From Tragulus kanchil (Eukaryota > Chordata > Mammalia > Artiodactyla > Tragulidae), in assembly GCA_022376925.1 (NCBI GenBank), contig JAIOJX010000001.1, forward strand, positions 1,984,001 through 2,048,000: 64,000 nucleotides of DNA. The letters are read 5' to 3'. Each line of letters starts with the position of its first letter. Position 1 is the first letter of the stretch. The notes below the pieces were generated by a model. It was not told the DNA's origin. It worked only from the letters and a program-made list of their open reading frames with translations, and did not search any database. Below are positions 21,313 through 64,000 of this stretch, piece after piece. A program made the position numbers and the translations under genes.

Positions 21313-22755
21313 CCCAGACTGAGATCATAGGAGCCTTTCATTTTTTTAATACACAGAAATTTTGGTCTATTCTTTAAATTAGGAAATTCAACTACAGATT
21401 TTAAATAATTATGCATCTGTGGTCTTCCTCATTAAATTATTTTTGTTCATCTTTTTAGCAGGCAGATAAAAATGTAAAACAGATTTAATAACTGGACACA
21501 GTTGATCAAGCCATTCCATATAAGATAATGCTTTAGAGAGAGGGGCCTCCTGGTGAGACGGGGCCCCCAGCCTGAACACACACAGACACGAGAGCGGCCG
21601 TCCGCGCCCCACGTCCCGCGGAAAGGCACCGCGGGGCGAGCCCGTCGCCGCCTGCAGCAGCACTGTGCGTCGGCCGTGTGTTCTAGCAGTGTGTCCACAA
21701 CGGAGGATGAAAAGAAGCCCGTGAGCATAGCGTTCCGCATGTATCTTCTTCCATTTAAACGTTTCCAATTTGAGTTCTTGTTTAAGAACATACAGATGCC
21801 TGACAATTTGAATTGCCCTGTTTGTTGTTGTTTAAACAAGAACAGTAGGGAACAATTTACAAATGGGTAACATTCTCAATGTGCCCTTTGGAAAAAAGGG
21901 ATGGCTTTAAGTTATCTGTAGCTGGCATTTTAAGTGGGATTTGCTTTTCTAACCAAAATTCCTTTGCCCGAGATTGGACTACTCCTGCTCAGGGGTGACA
22001 TGGCATTATGTTAACAGTGGGGACCAAGCGTGCTAGGGACGCCCCCCACCTGGACGTGCACAGATGCAGGTGGAGGCCGGGCAAGCCCGGCCAGGGGCTT
22101 GAGAACGGCACGGGATGAGCACACCAGCCTTGCCACCGGTCCTGCTAATGGTCAGCTATGGAGCATGCCTCTGCACACCTTCCCCTCTGCCCTTTAGTGC
22201 CCTGCTGTCCCCCAGCAGCTCAGCTTCAGGCCCCAGCCATAGGCACCTGTGCCTGCCATGGTCGGCCCCCAACCTCTCCCTGCAAAACGTGAGGCAGAGG
22301 AATTCTGAAAGGAAACGAATTGCTGTGTTTCCTGCATTTCCCTCCCGGGTTATCATGAATTCGAGGAAAACTGAGGCTTAGCACGCCAGGTGCCCCCACG
22401 GCCAGGAGGGGCCCCCGAGGGAACTGTCTGGGGAGCCCAGCCCTCTCTGCCTGCAGAGCTGACCTCCTTCCTCAGCCTTCCGCCTTCACAATGAAGTCAG
22501 AGAGATGAGGTACCGTAGGTGACTGCTAACCCAGATCCGTGCCCTCTCTGTCATAATTATCCTTGAATCAGAAGCCCAGGGTCAGAAGAGTGCTTTGGCG
22601 AGTGGTGACTGGGGACTGTCCCCAGTCTCTTTAGGGGCACCTCAGCGACGACCTCCTGGCAGAGTGGGAGTCCAGCCAGAGGTGCTGAGGAGGCTGAGGT
22701 CTGCGCGGTGGCTGAGTCAGCTCCTCCTGGGTTCTGTCCCTCTCTGCTTTGCTGC

Positions 22756-64000
<41,245 letters not shown>

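Overview
The window is mammalian nuclear DNA from a ruminant artiodactyl. Two exon-intron genes with GT-AG splicing and mammalian PMCA-3 and cyclin-Q sequences place it in the segment equivalent to human Xq28. The organism follows from the repeats: Bov-tA SINEs, CHR-type tRNA-derived SINEs and ruminant-type L1 debris. The species cannot be fixed from the sequence. There is no bacterial, plasmid, CRISPR or phage content, and I found no undescribed biological system.

Layout. Positions 1-9.7 kb are intergenic: an old L1 fragment on the minus strand carrying a nested SINE, more SINEs, and GC-rich unique DNA. A CpG island at about 9.36-10.23 kb holds the promoter and exon 1 of CCNQ (cyclin Q, formerly FAM58A), which runs on the plus strand in five exons to a stop at 18635 and a poly(A) signal at 19332. 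Convergent with it, on the minus strand from 62193 down to 24896, is ATP2B3 (plasma-membrane Ca2+ pump PMCA3). Nineteen constitutive or cassette coding exons plus the alternative site-C exon are visible. Only the coding start (about the first 70 residues) lies beyond position 64000. Both genes read intact, apart from the duplications below. The predicted products are 250 residues (CCNQ) and 1148 visible residues of about 1218 (PMCA3b form). The two genes are tail-to-tail neighbours with unrelated roles: cyclin Q activates CDK10, and PMCA3 exports Ca2+.

Most striking is a set of seven head-to-tail duplications, each about 1.04-1.14 kb, at 2668-4852, 7562-9733, 22756-25028, 24686-26885, 28800-30968, 30937-33057 and 47646-49790. 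The duplicated sequences are unrelated to one another, yet all have nearly the same length. The copies differ mainly by homopolymer-length changes, with short filler at some joints. They duplicate the CCNQ promoter, the ATP2B3 terminal exon (two full copies plus a fragment) and the ATP2B3 exon carrying the catalytic GDGTND motif. That last exon is 107 nt, so splicing both copies together would break the frame. The simplest reading is that overlapping contig ends were joined without merging. The true locus is then about 7.6 kb shorter than this window.

Real biology worth a look: ATP2B3 keeps its 42-nt site-A cassette and its 154-nt site-C exon with frames that give the z/x and a/b isoforms. 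A tRNA-derived SINE group with a distinctive tail occurs four times. An L1 insertion with perfect target-site duplications and an inverted 5' part sits in the CCNQ 3'UTR.
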